From positions 1 through 5,829 of the forward strand of contig CAZHFK010000051.1 of NCBI GenBank assembly GCA_964531215.1: a DNA stretch of 5,829 nt, given 5' to 3'. How positions within the stretch are numbered: the stretch's first letter is position 1; every line of letters begins with the position of its first letter. Made by a program: the position numbers and the translations under genes. Positions 1 through 5,614 of the stretch are shown here, in pieces. The notes beneath the pieces are model-generated. The model was not told the origin of the DNA and made no database searches. It worked only from the letters and a program-made list of their open reading frames with translations. This stretch comes from WJKP01 sp964531215 (GTDB lineage Bacteria > Patescibacteriota > Patescibacteriia > CAIXNZ01).

Positions 1-1
1 A

Positions 2-544
2 ATGAATAAATATACAAAGATTAATACAGAATTGGACGACCATTTGATACTTAGCTCAGAGATACTGCTGCAAATGCCGTTTGTTTTTGTAACCACTAAA
101 ACTGATTTTGATCTTACCAAAATAGAAAAACGTAATATACGAAATTATTTCGATAACGGTGGGTTTATGTTACTTGACAATGCCGAACCTCTCGGTGATT
201 TCAGCCGGGGCGGAGCATCACTCAAGCAAATGCTTCGCGATACCATTCCGAATGCAAGATTTGAACCTATACCGAATAGTCATCCCATCTATCATTGTTT
301 TTTTGACTTTGTTGATGGTCCTCCTAATGGTGCAGAAATAGGAGTTAGTGGTAATGTCATGTCACCACAAAGATTATATCTTGAGGGTGTCTGGTACAAA
401 GGAAGACTTGCAGCTATTTATTCCGACAAAGGTTACATAATAAAATGGAATGAAAATACAAATAATGAGCCTCAACTGAAAATAGGTGTTAACATAATTG
501 TATTCGCTCTCACCCAGAAAGGCGGTATAGCGGATGAGTATTAA
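2..544 (+). CDS. DUF4159 domain protein, probably 5'-truncated by the window edge
   Basis: The 180 visible residues match the C-terminal part of the DUF4159 family. Residues 26-31 (PFVFVT) form a buried beta strand and residues 52-60 (NGGFMLLDN) correspond to the family's GGF-hhDD motif. Residues 92-104 (NSHPIYHCFFDF region) match the conserved HPIYHSFFDF block, residues 126-144 match the EGVxxxGRL-Y region, and residues 160-171 match the closing MGVNIhVYALT strand. Family members usually carry about 30-40 more N-terminal residues before this point, often with a signal or membrane anchor. The ATG at position 2 is therefore probably an internal Met and the true start lies outside the window. 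The fold is thought to resemble glutamine amidotransferase-like Rossmann domains, but the biochemical role is unknown. It is isolated from the other genes by strand and by the hairpin that follows. The family call is firm; completeness is not. Confidence 0.8.
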   Translation: MNKYTKINTELDDHLILSSEILLQMPFVFVTTKTDFDLTKIEKRNIRNYFDNGGFMLLDNAEPLGDFSRGGASLKQMLRDTIPNARFEPIPNSHPIYHCFFDFVDGPPNGAEIGVSGNVMSPQRLYLEGVWYKGRLAAIYSDKGYIIKWNENTNNEPQLKIGVNIIVFALTQKGGIADEY

Positions 545-555
545 ATATTTTTAAG

Positions 556-587
556 GGGGCTGTGAAAAAGGCCTTTTCACAAGCCCC
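556..587 (+). terminator. Strong stem-loop after the DUF4159 gene
   Basis: GGGGCT pairs with AGCCCC and GTGAAAA pairs with TTTTCAC, giving a 13-bp stem with one bulged A (581) and a 5-nt AGGCC loop. It begins 11 nt after the stop codon at 542-544, the usual place for a terminator. There is no clean U-tract; a run of seven T's comes only some 17 nt further on. It may be an atypical terminator or an mRNA 3'-end stabiliser. It could also act on transcripts arriving from the minus-strand gene at 690-944. Confidence 0.6.
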
Positions 588-689
588 ATGAATGAAATGT
601 ATTGTTTTTTTCATCACCATAATCCGATAGAGTCTGTTTTGAAAAGAATTTCAATTGACGATATATTCATTATTCTTTTAATACTTTTT

Positions 690-944
690 TCATTTATTTA
701 CAAATCTCTGCCTGGCAACAAAACCATCAGTCAAAGCGGTACCGTTTTTATCACGATACACAGTAGTTTCATAAACCACCCAATACCCGCTTTGCTGATC
801 ATAAGTAATGGCTATTTCATTGTTTGTGGTATTGCCATTACTGGCAGCAGGACCAGACTGAAAAGATAATGAACGTTTTATCTTTTCAATTGCCTCGTCA
901 GTCGGAAACTCTTTCCCTTCCCAAAGAAGTACTCGGTCTGCCAT
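690..944 (-). CDS. Small protein of unknown function, 84 aa
   Basis: I do not recognise this family. The gene is supported by a strong Shine-Dalgarno site (GGAGGAG, plus-strand positions about 948-956) ideally spaced before the ATG, and by normal protein composition. Residues 4-14 (RVLLWEGKEFP) look like a beta strand-turn. Residues 15-29 are a charged helix. Residues 30-42 are a Gly/Asn/Ser/Thr linker. Residues 43-66 (IAITY, YWVVYETTVY) are two beta strands, followed by a basic tail. There is no signal peptide, membrane segment or cysteine, so it is probably a small cytoplasmic alpha/beta protein. The N-terminal layout loosely recalls short ubiquitin-like accessory proteins such as PRTRC protein C, but I could not support that. 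It lies 145 nt downstream of the broken gene at 1090-1369, with a hairpin between them, so it may have its own promoter. The opposite-strand frame is judged a shadow. Confidence 0.75.
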   Translation of the reverse strand: MADRVLLWEGKEFPTDEAIEKIKRSLSFQSGPAASNGNTTNNEIAITYDQQSGYWVVYETTVYRDKNGTALTDGFVARQRFVNK

Positions 945-1032
945 AAATCTCCTCCTTTTTTTGCTTTTTTTCTTAAAAACTCTTTTTACGCATTACGATC
1001 ATTGTACATATCTCAGGCTGAAATTTAATTAT

Positions 1033-1061
1033 TTGAAAAGAGGCTTGCAAACCCTTTTCAA
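1033..1061 (-). terminator. Hairpin between two minus-strand small genes
   Basis: TTGAAAAG (1033-1040) pairs perfectly with CTTTTCAA (1054-1061) around a 13-nt loop that may add two G-C pairs. It starts about 30 nt downstream of the stop of the broken gene and about 90 nt before the 84-aa gene. On the minus strand it is followed by AT-rich sequence but no continuous U-run. It is therefore a weak or partial terminator at best, possibly tuning readthrough into the 84-aa gene. Confidence 0.4.
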
Positions 1062-1089
1062 GCATTGCTGTCTCAACAAAAATAGATAA

Positions 1090-1369
1090 TTACTGATTTT
1101 CTAAAACAACATGAGCATCTTCACAAATATCATTGCCTTCATGAGCCAAAAACTTAATAGCCAAATCGCCAGTAAACTTTTGATTTTTATCCACTATACA
1201 CATAATCACCCACCTGCTGACCTTTACCCGCCACACTTGGTGCAATAACCGTGGGCTTAGTATTTGGATCACAAACAGACGCGCCATCAATACACTTAAA
1301 CTGGTCGGTATTATTTTTTTAGAGGTTTTCTTGGTTCGCTTAGTTTTTCTGATCTTTTTTCTTTGACAT
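1090..1369 (-). pseudogene. Frame-disrupted small gene with an intact ribosome-binding site
   Basis: A textbook start is present: AAGGAGGGG lies a few bases before ATG at 1369. The frame from that ATG (MSKKKDQKN) stops at TAA 1340-1342 and again at TAA 1319-1321. The same frame then runs open to TAA 1187-1189 with protein-like sequence (NNTDQFKCIDGASVCDP, then PTVIAPSVAGKGQQVGDYVY). The next frame gives a Lys-rich stretch over the two early stops and, after 1203, a protein-like C-terminus (VDKNQKFTGDLAIKFLAHEG to HVVLENQ, stop 1090-1092). A +1, then -1, then +1 path would join these into one basic-N-terminal protein of about 92 residues. The first two shifts lie at A-runs of 6 and 7. A pseudogene, homopolymer sequence errors, or two or three overlapping mini-ORFs could each explain it. 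In the last case ATG 1203 with upstream AGGTGGGTG would start a 37-aa protein overlapping the stop at 1187. I recognise no family. The continuous 109-residue frame through the whole region looks like a shadow in its middle part. Confidence 0.55.
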
Positions 1370-1442
1370 GCAAACCCCTCCTTAAAATAAATGTTTGCAA
1401 ATTTAATCCAAATTGTCAATAAAATTAGATTTTTTGTAAAAA

Positions 1443-2558
1443 CTATAATTTATTATTTTTTATTGCCGCCCTGATATAATTCATTAACTGCAAATAAAAT
1501 TCCAAATTATTTAAAGTTGCTAAACGCAACCCCAAACCCTCCTGGGTTTTAAACAAATGATGCAAATAAGCTTTGCTATGTATATTTAATAATTGCAAAT
1601 TAGAATCTTGATTAATCGGCTCAAAATTTTCTTTATATTGCTCGTTTTTAGCAATTAAAGTTTTATAAAATAAATTATCAAATAATTCAATGGAACCTTT
1701 TTCAGCTTGAGCACAAAATTGATACAACCTACCATGGCGCGCTTCACGGGTCGGAATAACGCAGTCAAACATATCAATACCTTGTTTTACGGCAAAAACA
1801 ATCTCTTCCGGCCGTCCCAGTCCCATTAAATAACGGGGGGTATTAACAGGCATTTTAGGTGTTATGTATTGTAAAATTTCATACATATCGTTTCTGGGCT
1901 CTCCTACGGCCAAACCACCAATAGCATATCCGGGTAAATCCAAGCTTGTAATTTGTTCTAATGATTCGTCTCTTAAATTTTTAAAAGTTGAACCTTGAAT
2001 AATACCGAATAATAACTGCTTTTTATTAGCTTTGAGCCATTGCTGTTTGCATTTTTTTGCCCAATTATAAGTAATGTCATTAGCTTGGCGAACTTCTTCA
2101 AATTTAGCATTACCCGGCGGACAAACATCCAAAGCCATCATAATATCTACACCCAAAGACTGCTGAATTTGAATTGACTTTACTGGTGTTAATAAATGCT
2201 TGGATCCGTCTAAATGTGACTGAAACTCAACACCGTCTGATTTTATTCTTCTGATTTTCGCCAAAGAAAAAACTTGATAACCGCCGGAATCAGAAAGAAT
2301 CGGTTTTGACCAATTTAAAAATGTATGTATACCCCCGTGTTTTTTGATAATTTGCTCACCCGGCTGCAAATATAAATGATAAGTATTAGCCAAAATTATC
2401 TGGGCGCCCAATTCTTCCAATTCATTCGTAGAAATATTTTTAACTGCTGCCTTGGTAGCAATCGGCATAAAAAACGGTGTTTTTATTTCACCATGCCGGG
2501 TTTTTAATTGACCGAAACGGGCTTGTGTCTTGCTTGATTTTTGCTTTATTTTGAACAT
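1443..2558 (-). CDS. tgt: Queuine/preQ1 tRNA-ribosyltransferase (TGT) lacking zinc ligands
   Basis: Tgt exchanges guanine-34 in GUN-anticodon tRNAs for preQ1 by a covalent TIM-barrel mechanism. Length (371 aa) is normal for bacterial Tgt. The active site is complete. D90 in DSGGYQVFSL is the general acid/base, D144 lies in MALDVCPPG, GIIQGS spans 185-190, and GGLAVGEP spans 214-221 as in bacterial preQ1 enzymes. D265 in MFDCVIPTREARHG is the expected nucleophile. The C-terminal domain aligns well (HSKAYLHHLF at 327-336, then LRLATLNNLEFY), but all four zinc ligands are replaced. The CxCxxC positions read Ser/Leu/Leu around 319-324, the LHN histidine is N350, and the last cysteine in the protein is C282. 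The fold is evidently kept without zinc. The gene has no Shine-Dalgarno site before ATG 2558; only AT-rich sequence precedes it. It is divergent from the phosphatidyltransferase gene, and no queuosine biosynthesis gene is visible nearby. Confidence 0.95.
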   Translation of the reverse strand: MFKIKQKSSKTQARFGQLKTRHGEIKTPFFMPIATKAAVKNISTNELEELGAQIILANTYHLYLQPGEQIIKKHGGIHTFLNWSKPILSDSGGYQVFSLAKIRRIKSDGVEFQSHLDGSKHLLTPVKSIQIQQSLGVDIMMALDVCPPGNAKFEEVRQANDITYNWAKKCKQQWLKANKKQLLFGIIQGSTFKNLRDESLEQITSLDLPGYAIGGLAVGEPRNDMYEILQYITPKMPVNTPRYLMGLGRPEEIVFAVKQGIDMFDCVIPTREARHGRLYQFCAQAEKGSIELFDNLFYKTLIAKNEQYKENFEPINQDSNLQLLNIHSKAYLHHLFKTQEGLGLRLATLNNLEFYLQLMNYIRAAIKNNKL

Positions 2559-2615
2559 TAGTTATATTTACAAAAAAAATTTAATTTGCTACATTTTAGT
2601 TGTTCTTTAAAAACT

Positions 2616-2637
2616 ACTTTGCCTGGTTAGACAAAGT
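2616..2637. promoter_or_regulatory. Inverted repeat in the divergent tgt/phosphatidyltransferase spacer
   Basis: ACTTTG (2616-2621) and CAAAGT (2632-2637) form a 6-bp perfect inverted repeat with a 10-bp spacer, centred in the 128-bp gap between two divergent genes. Promoters for both must lie here, so an operator or mRNA leader hairpin is possible. I found no convincing -35/-10 pair. The repeat is short enough to occur by chance. Confidence 0.25.
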
Positions 2638-2686
2638 TTAAAAAAATCAATCTTTTTTAGTTCATCAATTCAAAGGAGGTGCCCCA

Positions 2687-3429
2687 ATGAATCAAGTGGT
2701 CGCGGCAACAAAAAAAAACCGGTTCAAACAAAAATAAAAAAAACTGATTACCTTTTCTGGCCTCTGGTTAAAATCTTACCAAAAGATTTAACTCCCAATC
2801 ATTTGTCTTTTGTAAGGCTGTTTTTATGTCTCCCTATTATTTTACTGATGTGGCTGCATTTTTTCAAGACAACCGCGATATTTTTTCTTTTGGCAGCCAT
2901 TTTAGACGGCCTGGACGGTTCAATGGCTAGGATGCGCAATCAAGAATCAAAACTAGGAGCGATCCTTGACCCAGCGGCAGACAAAGTAGTTAATTTTGCT
3001 GTTTTCCTGGGATTTCTCTTTTACATTCACTCAAGTATTTATAAATGGCTTATTTTACCAATCATTTTGATTGATTCCTTACTTTTCTGTGTAGCCTTCA
3101 GTAAATACTTAATCAAAGATGTTCTGCCTGAATTATCTTCTAAGCATTGGGTGCATAATTTGATTAATCCGCAGTTAATCTTGCAAAATGTAAAAGTAGA
3201 TAAAACAGGCGCCAATACCTTTGGGAAAATCAAAATGGTCTTACAAGTAATTGTGCTTTCAGCTTTACTGCTGTTTGATCCCCAAGCGTCTTATTTTGTA
3301 CATAAAAACTTAACCATTCCTTTTGATTGGACTTTGCTGGATATTGCTTCCCCGCTTTTACTGGCTTGCATAATATTTGGAGCCTTAAGTCTTTGGGGCC
3401 ATATCCAAGTCATTCATTTAAAAAAATAA
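2687..3429 (+). CDS. CDP-alcohol phosphatidyltransferase (PgsA-like), expressed across a -1 frameshift
   Basis: This integral membrane enzyme moves a phosphatidyl group from CDP-diacylglycerol to an alcohol. The family signature DGx2DGx2ARx8Gx3Dx3D is perfect: DGLDGSMARMRNQESKLGAILDPAADK, with its aspartates encoded in the 2905-2985 region. A later GANTFGKIKMVLQ stretch matches the GKxKTxxQ segment of phosphatidylglycerophosphate synthases, so PgsA-like is the best guess. About six hydrophobic segments are present. The body frame has no ATG or GTG upstream. Its first start candidate is TTG 2803, without a ribosome site and inside the N-terminal motif TPNHLSFVRL. By contrast AAAGGAGGTG (2672-2681) sits ideally before ATG 2687. 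That frame ends after 16 codons (TAA 2735-2737). A -1 shift at the 9-A run 2710-2718 joins the two frames into a 247-aa protein whose added N-terminus reads sensibly (PVQTKIKKTDYLFWPLVKIL then PKDLTPNH). A lost A in this copy or assembly would look the same. Confidence 0.88.
2713..2719 (+). other. Candidate -1 slippery heptamer A AAA AAC
   Basis: In the frame set by ATG 2687 the codons run ACA AAA AAA AAC CGG, so A|AAA|AAC falls exactly in the X XXY YYZ register of -1 ribosomal frameshift sites. It is inside a run of nine A's (2710-2718), which is also long enough for RNA polymerase slippage. The zero-frame stop is 16 nt downstream (2735-2737), so an unshifted product would be only 16 aa. I see no strong hairpin just downstream, and the nearest Shine-Dalgarno site is the start's own, about 33 nt upstream. 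That makes transcriptional slippage or an indel as likely as programmed ribosomal shifting. Confidence 0.55.
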
Positions 3430-3436
3430 GACAGCA

Positions 3437-3465
3437 AAACCCCCGTTATTTTAATACGGGGGTTT
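3437..3465. terminator. Bidirectional intrinsic terminator between convergent genes
   Basis: AAACCCCCGT (3437-3446) pairs with ACGGGGGTTT (3456-3465): a perfect 10-bp stem around a 9-nt AT loop. It begins 7 nt after the phosphatidyltransferase stop and ends 21 nt before the ftsL stop. T-rich sequence follows on both strands (TTTATTTTAT on plus, TTTTGCTGTC on minus). It most likely terminates both convergent transcripts. Confidence 0.85.
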
Positions 3466-3486
3466 ATTTTATAAAAATAATTATTA

Positions 3487-3852
3487 TTAACGATTAATTG
3501 CGACTGAAGTGCCATTGGCTTTTAAATACTCTACTCTGGCAACCTCAACCATTTCCAATTCTTTAACAGCCTGGTTTAATCTGGCCGTAGAACGCAAATC
3601 AGTTATTTGTAATTTCAATTTTTTATTTTTATCACGTAGCTCGGCTGATTTTTCTTCCAAATCTTTTATTTCATACCCCTTGGTTGCCAAAGCATTGATT
3701 TGAGCTAAATACAATAAACCAGAAACACCAATTAAAATCATTAAAACAATCAGCCAACTCCTGGAATTTAATTGACACTTGGTAAAAATATCCTTTTTAT
3801 AAAATTTTTCTTTAAGATCATGCAATTTTGCACTAATCATGAATTTCGACAT
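3487..3852 (-). CDS. ftsL: FtsL/DivIC-like cell division protein
   Basis: This is a small bitopic membrane protein of the divisome. FtsL pairs with DivIC/FtsB by a periplasmic coiled coil and helps recruit and activate the FtsW-FtsI septal synthase. The 121 aa show the expected order: a basic cytoplasmic N-terminus (1-32), one transmembrane helix at about 33-52 (WLIVLMILIGVSGLLYLAQI), and a heptad-rich coiled coil at about 58-95 (EIKDLEEKSAELRDKNKKL). A short C-terminal domain follows. Sequence conservation in this family is poor, so the name rests largely on architecture and on position directly after rsmH (42-nt gap), the classic dcw order. The usual next gene, ftsI, is missing; a terminator follows instead. 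There is no Shine-Dalgarno site, and ATG 3840 (MISAKLH) is an equally possible start. Confidence 0.82.
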   Translation of the reverse strand: MSKFMISAKLHDLKEKFYKKDIFTKCQLNSRSWLIVLMILIGVSGLLYLAQINALATKGYEIKDLEEKSAELRDKNKKLKLQITDLRSTARLNQAVKELEMVEVARVEYLKANGTSVAINR

Positions 3853-3894
3853 AGTTTTATTTTTTTATTTATTTTAAATTAATTTATTGATTGA

Positions 3895-4827
3895 TTAAAT
3901 CTTTACCGCGGCCCGTAATTTGGCACTTCTACTTCTGGGATTTTTCATAATCTCGGTCTGACCGGGCTTAATCACTTTTTTGGTTAAAATTTTTAATCGC
4001 GCCTTATGTTCACAAACACAAATCGGTATTTGCGGTGGACAAAGACAATCCTTAGCTTCTTTTTTAAAAAATTCTTTGACTATTTTATCTTCTAAAGAAT
4101 GGAAAGAAATTACTACAAGCCTACCATTTTCAGCCAAAACTTCCAGTGCTTGCGGTAATATTTTTTTCAAATTAGCCAACTCATTATTAACCTCTATTCG
4201 TAATGCTTGAAAAACCTTAGTGGCTACGTGAATTTTTTTCGGTTTAGGTTTATTTTGATAAACCATTTCAATAATGTTAACCAATTGATTTGTTTTGGTT
4301 ATTGGTTGTTTTTTTCTTAAATCAACAATTTCTCGAGCAATTTGTTTAGCATAACGCTCTTCTCCATATTCTTTAAAAATTCTGATTAAATCCGCCTCTT
4401 TATAATTATTAATAATATCAGCAGCTGTTTGCTCGGTTTTGCCAAAACGCATGTCTAAAAAAGAATCACCTTTAAACGAAAAACCTCTTGCTTCTGCCTG
4501 TATTTGATAATTGGATAAACCAAGATCAAGTAAAATACCGTTAATTTTATTAAATCCTGTGTCATATACTATTTGGTTTAAATTTTGGTAATTGTCATTT
4601 ATTAAAACCATTCTATCTTTAAATTTCTGTAAATTTTGACTGGCTGCTTTAATTGCTTGTTCATCCAAATCAATCCCCAATAATTTACCATTCGGTCCGG
4701 TTCTTTTTAAAATCGCCTTAGCATGTCCGCCTCCGCCCAAAGTGCAATCAATAAAATTTTGATTTGGCTGAGGCTTTAAATATTCAATAACTTCATCCAA
4801 TAAAACCGGTGTATGTTCAAATTTCAT
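3895..4827 (-). CDS. rsmH: 16S rRNA (cytosine-1402-N4)-methyltransferase RsmH
   Basis: RsmH (MraW) methylates N4 of C1402 in the decoding centre of 16S rRNA using S-adenosylmethionine. The 310 aa are full length. Motifs in order are HTPVLLDEVIEYL at 5-17, the SAM-binding loop FIDCTLGGGGHAKAIL at 25-40, GIDLDEQA at 51-58, and LDLGLSNYQ at 100-108 (DLGVSSxQ in most homologues). Then come ARGFSF at 113-118, a helical insert at about 130-215, ISFHSLEDKIVKEFF at 240-254, and NPRSRSAKLRAA at 296-307. The segment at 261-272 (CLCPPQIPICVC) keeps the Cys-rich pattern of the family. The start is fixed by the conserved HTPVLL five codons in. Only weak GAG precedes it, so there is no good Shine-Dalgarno site. 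It likely shares a transcript with ftsL downstream. mraZ, which usually precedes rsmH, is absent and a run of small ORFs stands in its place. Confidence 0.97.
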   Translation of the reverse strand: MKFEHTPVLLDEVIEYLKPQPNQNFIDCTLGGGGHAKAILKRTGPNGKLLGIDLDEQAIKAASQNLQKFKDRMVLINDNYQNLNQIVYDTGFNKINGILLDLGLSNYQIQAEARGFSFKGDSFLDMRFGKTEQTAADIINNYKEADLIRIFKEYGEERYAKQIAREIVDLRKKQPITKTNQLVNIIEMVYQNKPKPKKIHVATKVFQALRIEVNNELANLKKILPQALEVLAENGRLVVISFHSLEDKIVKEFFKKEAKDCLCPPQIPICVCEHKARLKILTKKVIKPGQTEIMKNPRSRSAKLRAAVKI

Positions 4828-4878
4828 TACTCAAACTTAATTTTTAAATACCTTAATATTTTAATTTTTGTTTTTGTG

Positions 4879-4902
4879 AACGGGGATACAAACATCCCCG
4901 TT
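4879..4902 (-). terminator. Perfect 9-bp hairpin between the small-ORF operon and rsmH
   Basis: AACGGGGAT (4879-4887) pairs with ATCCCCGTT (4894-4902) around a 6-nt loop. It lies 9 nt past the stop of the 61-aa ORF and about 50 nt before rsmH. A terminator for the upstream operon is the simplest reading, but the minus strand continues CACAAAAACA with no U-tract. The short T-run (TTTT) is on the plus side, where no gene ends. It could instead be a processing or stabilising hairpin that separates the small ORFs from rsmH on one transcript. Confidence 0.5.
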
Positions 4903-4911
4903 TTGTATGAT

Positions 4912-5097
4912 TTAAAAGGCAATCAGCTCGGTACAACTGGTTCCGCGCTTAATGCAACAACCTTGACCTTGCCCACAAAGCCTGGCCGCTACTGTCCGTA
5001 AAAAACGTCTCTCTTCCGGATCCTGCGGTTTTGTCGAAACAACTAAAGCCTTGCCTTGGGGGCTCCTTTTCGTTGATAATTGTTGCCCAATTGGCAT
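4912..5097 (-). CDS. Small basic protein with Cys-rich C-terminus, 61 aa, unknown function
   Basis: The third gene of the small-ORF operon. AAAGGAGG lies 6 nt before ATG 5097, and the gap to the preceding ORF is 39 nt. The N-terminal half is polar and basic (STKRSPQGKALVVSTKP at 8-24). A charged helix follows (DPEERRFLRTVAARL at 26-40), and the C-terminus is CGQGQGCCIKRGTSC (41-55). Its four cysteines could bind metal or form disulfides. No signal peptide or membrane segment is present. GC is about 50% (30 of 60 bases at 4921-4980), well above rsmH next door. I recognise no family. A metal-binding mini-protein, or a precursor peptide with a modifiable Cys-rich core, are guesses; no modification enzyme is in the window. 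Confidence 0.65.
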   Translation of the reverse strand: MPIGQQLSTKRSPQGKALVVSTKPQDPEERRFLRTVAARLCGQGQGCCIKRGTSCTELIAF

Positions 5098-5136
5098 TTT
5101 CAGCCTCCTTTGTAAAAATTCAATGCTTAAATCCTC

Positions 5137-5334
5137 TTAAACCGGTGCCATCATTGCTACCCAATCAGACGAAACAACACAAACTTGCCCGGATTCTTGT
5201 GCTTTGGCAAATTTAACATCAGATTCCGAAATATGCGTTCGACATAACGACCCGGCACAAAAGTATCGACCGCCACCCTTTGCTTCCACTTCTTTGCCGC
5301 ACATGGGACAAAAACCTTTTACTTCCAATGCCAT
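5137..5334 (-). CDS. Small zinc-ribbon-like protein, 65 aa
   Basis: The second gene of the operon. Its site AAAGGAGGAG overlaps the stop codon of the ORF before it (TAAAGGAGG), leaving 13 nt between the genes, so the two are almost certainly co-translated. Residues 8-31 contain C9-x2-C12-x13-C26-x4-C31 with the zinc-knuckle sequence CPMCGKEVEA. This fits a treble-clef or ribbon metal site, and H34 is a further possible ligand. The rest (HISESDVKFAKAQESG then QVCVVSSDWVAMM) has a short helix and a beta strand with C52. It may bind nucleic acid or a protein partner, but the fold alone does not say which. GC is about 50% (30 of 60 bases at 5221-5280). No family name is recognised. Confidence 0.75.
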   Translation of the reverse strand: MALEVKGFCPMCGKEVEAKGGGRYFCAGSLCRTHISESDVKFAKAQESGQVCVVSSDWVAMMAPV

Positions 5335-5347
5335 TCAATCTCCTCCT

Positions 5348-5527
5348 TTACATTGTTGCTGCAATATTATCTTCTAACTGACCAGACCTAATCACTGGCT
5401 TGGTCAAACTGGAAACTTTCATTTTTGGGGCTGACCAAAAAACCTTTTTTTGCAGAAATAATGGGACATCCATTGTTTCTGCCATAAAGCAATCGCCTTT
5501 GGCAGTAATAATTATTGCCTTTGCCAT
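5348..5527 (-). CDS. Small protein of unknown function, 59 aa, first gene of the small-ORF operon
   Basis: Starts at ATG 5527 behind a strong AAGGAGG site (5535-5541) and ends at TAA 5348-5350, which is part of the next gene's ribosome-binding site. The protein begins MAKAIIITAKGDCFMAETMD, with a hydrophobic beta strand at 4-8 (AIIIT) that resembles the first strand of an alpha/beta fold. It continues VPLFLQKKVFWSAPKMKVSS and ends in a polar segment with LEDNIAATM. It has one cysteine (C13), no signal peptide and no membrane helix. Close spacing, shared strand and matching ribosome sites tie it to the two following ORFs. I recognise no homologue. Confidence 0.7.
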   Translation of the reverse strand: MAKAIIITAKGDCFMAETMDVPLFLQKKVFWSAPKMKVSSLTKPVIRSGQLEDNIAATM

Positions 5528-5566
5528 CTTTTTCCCTCCTTGTTTTTATTGTCAATAAATTACACT

Positions 5567-5614
5567 CTACTTTTTCAAGTTTTTACAGGAGAGAAACAGG
5601 ATAAGCATTGCCAT
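5567..5614 (-). CDS. 15-aa leader ORF inside a hairpin
   Basis: On the minus strand AGGAGAGAA is followed directly by ATG 5614, giving MAMLILFLSCKNLKK and TAG 5567-5569. The Shine-Dalgarno-like AGGAG is in one arm of the hairpin at 5586-5624, and codons 7-9 lie in the other. Opening of the hairpin would therefore be linked to translation. It ends 39 nt before the first operon gene. It may be a leader peptide or a chance ORF; the spacing from the ribosome site to ATG is on the short side. Confidence 0.35.
   Translation of the reverse strand: MAMLILFLSCKNLKK

Noticed and set aside
637..653. Short palindrome with TTGAAA and TTTCAA arms around AGAA
   Set aside because: Only 6 bp in AT-rich sequence with no U-tract or gene end; expected by chance.
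588..869. Plus-strand ORF of 93 aa
   Set aside because: No ribosome site, starts in the hairpin's 3' flank, and mostly overlaps the well-supported minus-strand 84-aa gene; judged a shadow.
1001..1006. TACAAT as a -10 box for the 84-aa gene
   Set aside because: Position is plausible (about 57 nt before the ATG on the minus strand) but no -35 could be found at proper spacing.
1187..1369. Reassignment of TAA to an amino acid to read through the stops in the broken gene
   Set aside because: tgt is followed by other well-formed genes that end in TAA (rsmH, ftsL, the phosphatidyltransferase and several small ORFs), so TAA is clearly a stop here.
2803..2805. TTG as the true start of the phosphatidyltransferase
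   Set aside because: It cuts into the conserved N-terminal TPNHLSFVRL motif and has no ribosome-binding site, while a perfect site and ATG lie upstream in the neighbouring frame.
4912..5097. RiPP precursor peptide
   Set aside because: The Cys-rich tail is suggestive, but there is no modifying enzyme, transporter or cleavage motif in the window; kept only as a guess in the gene entry.
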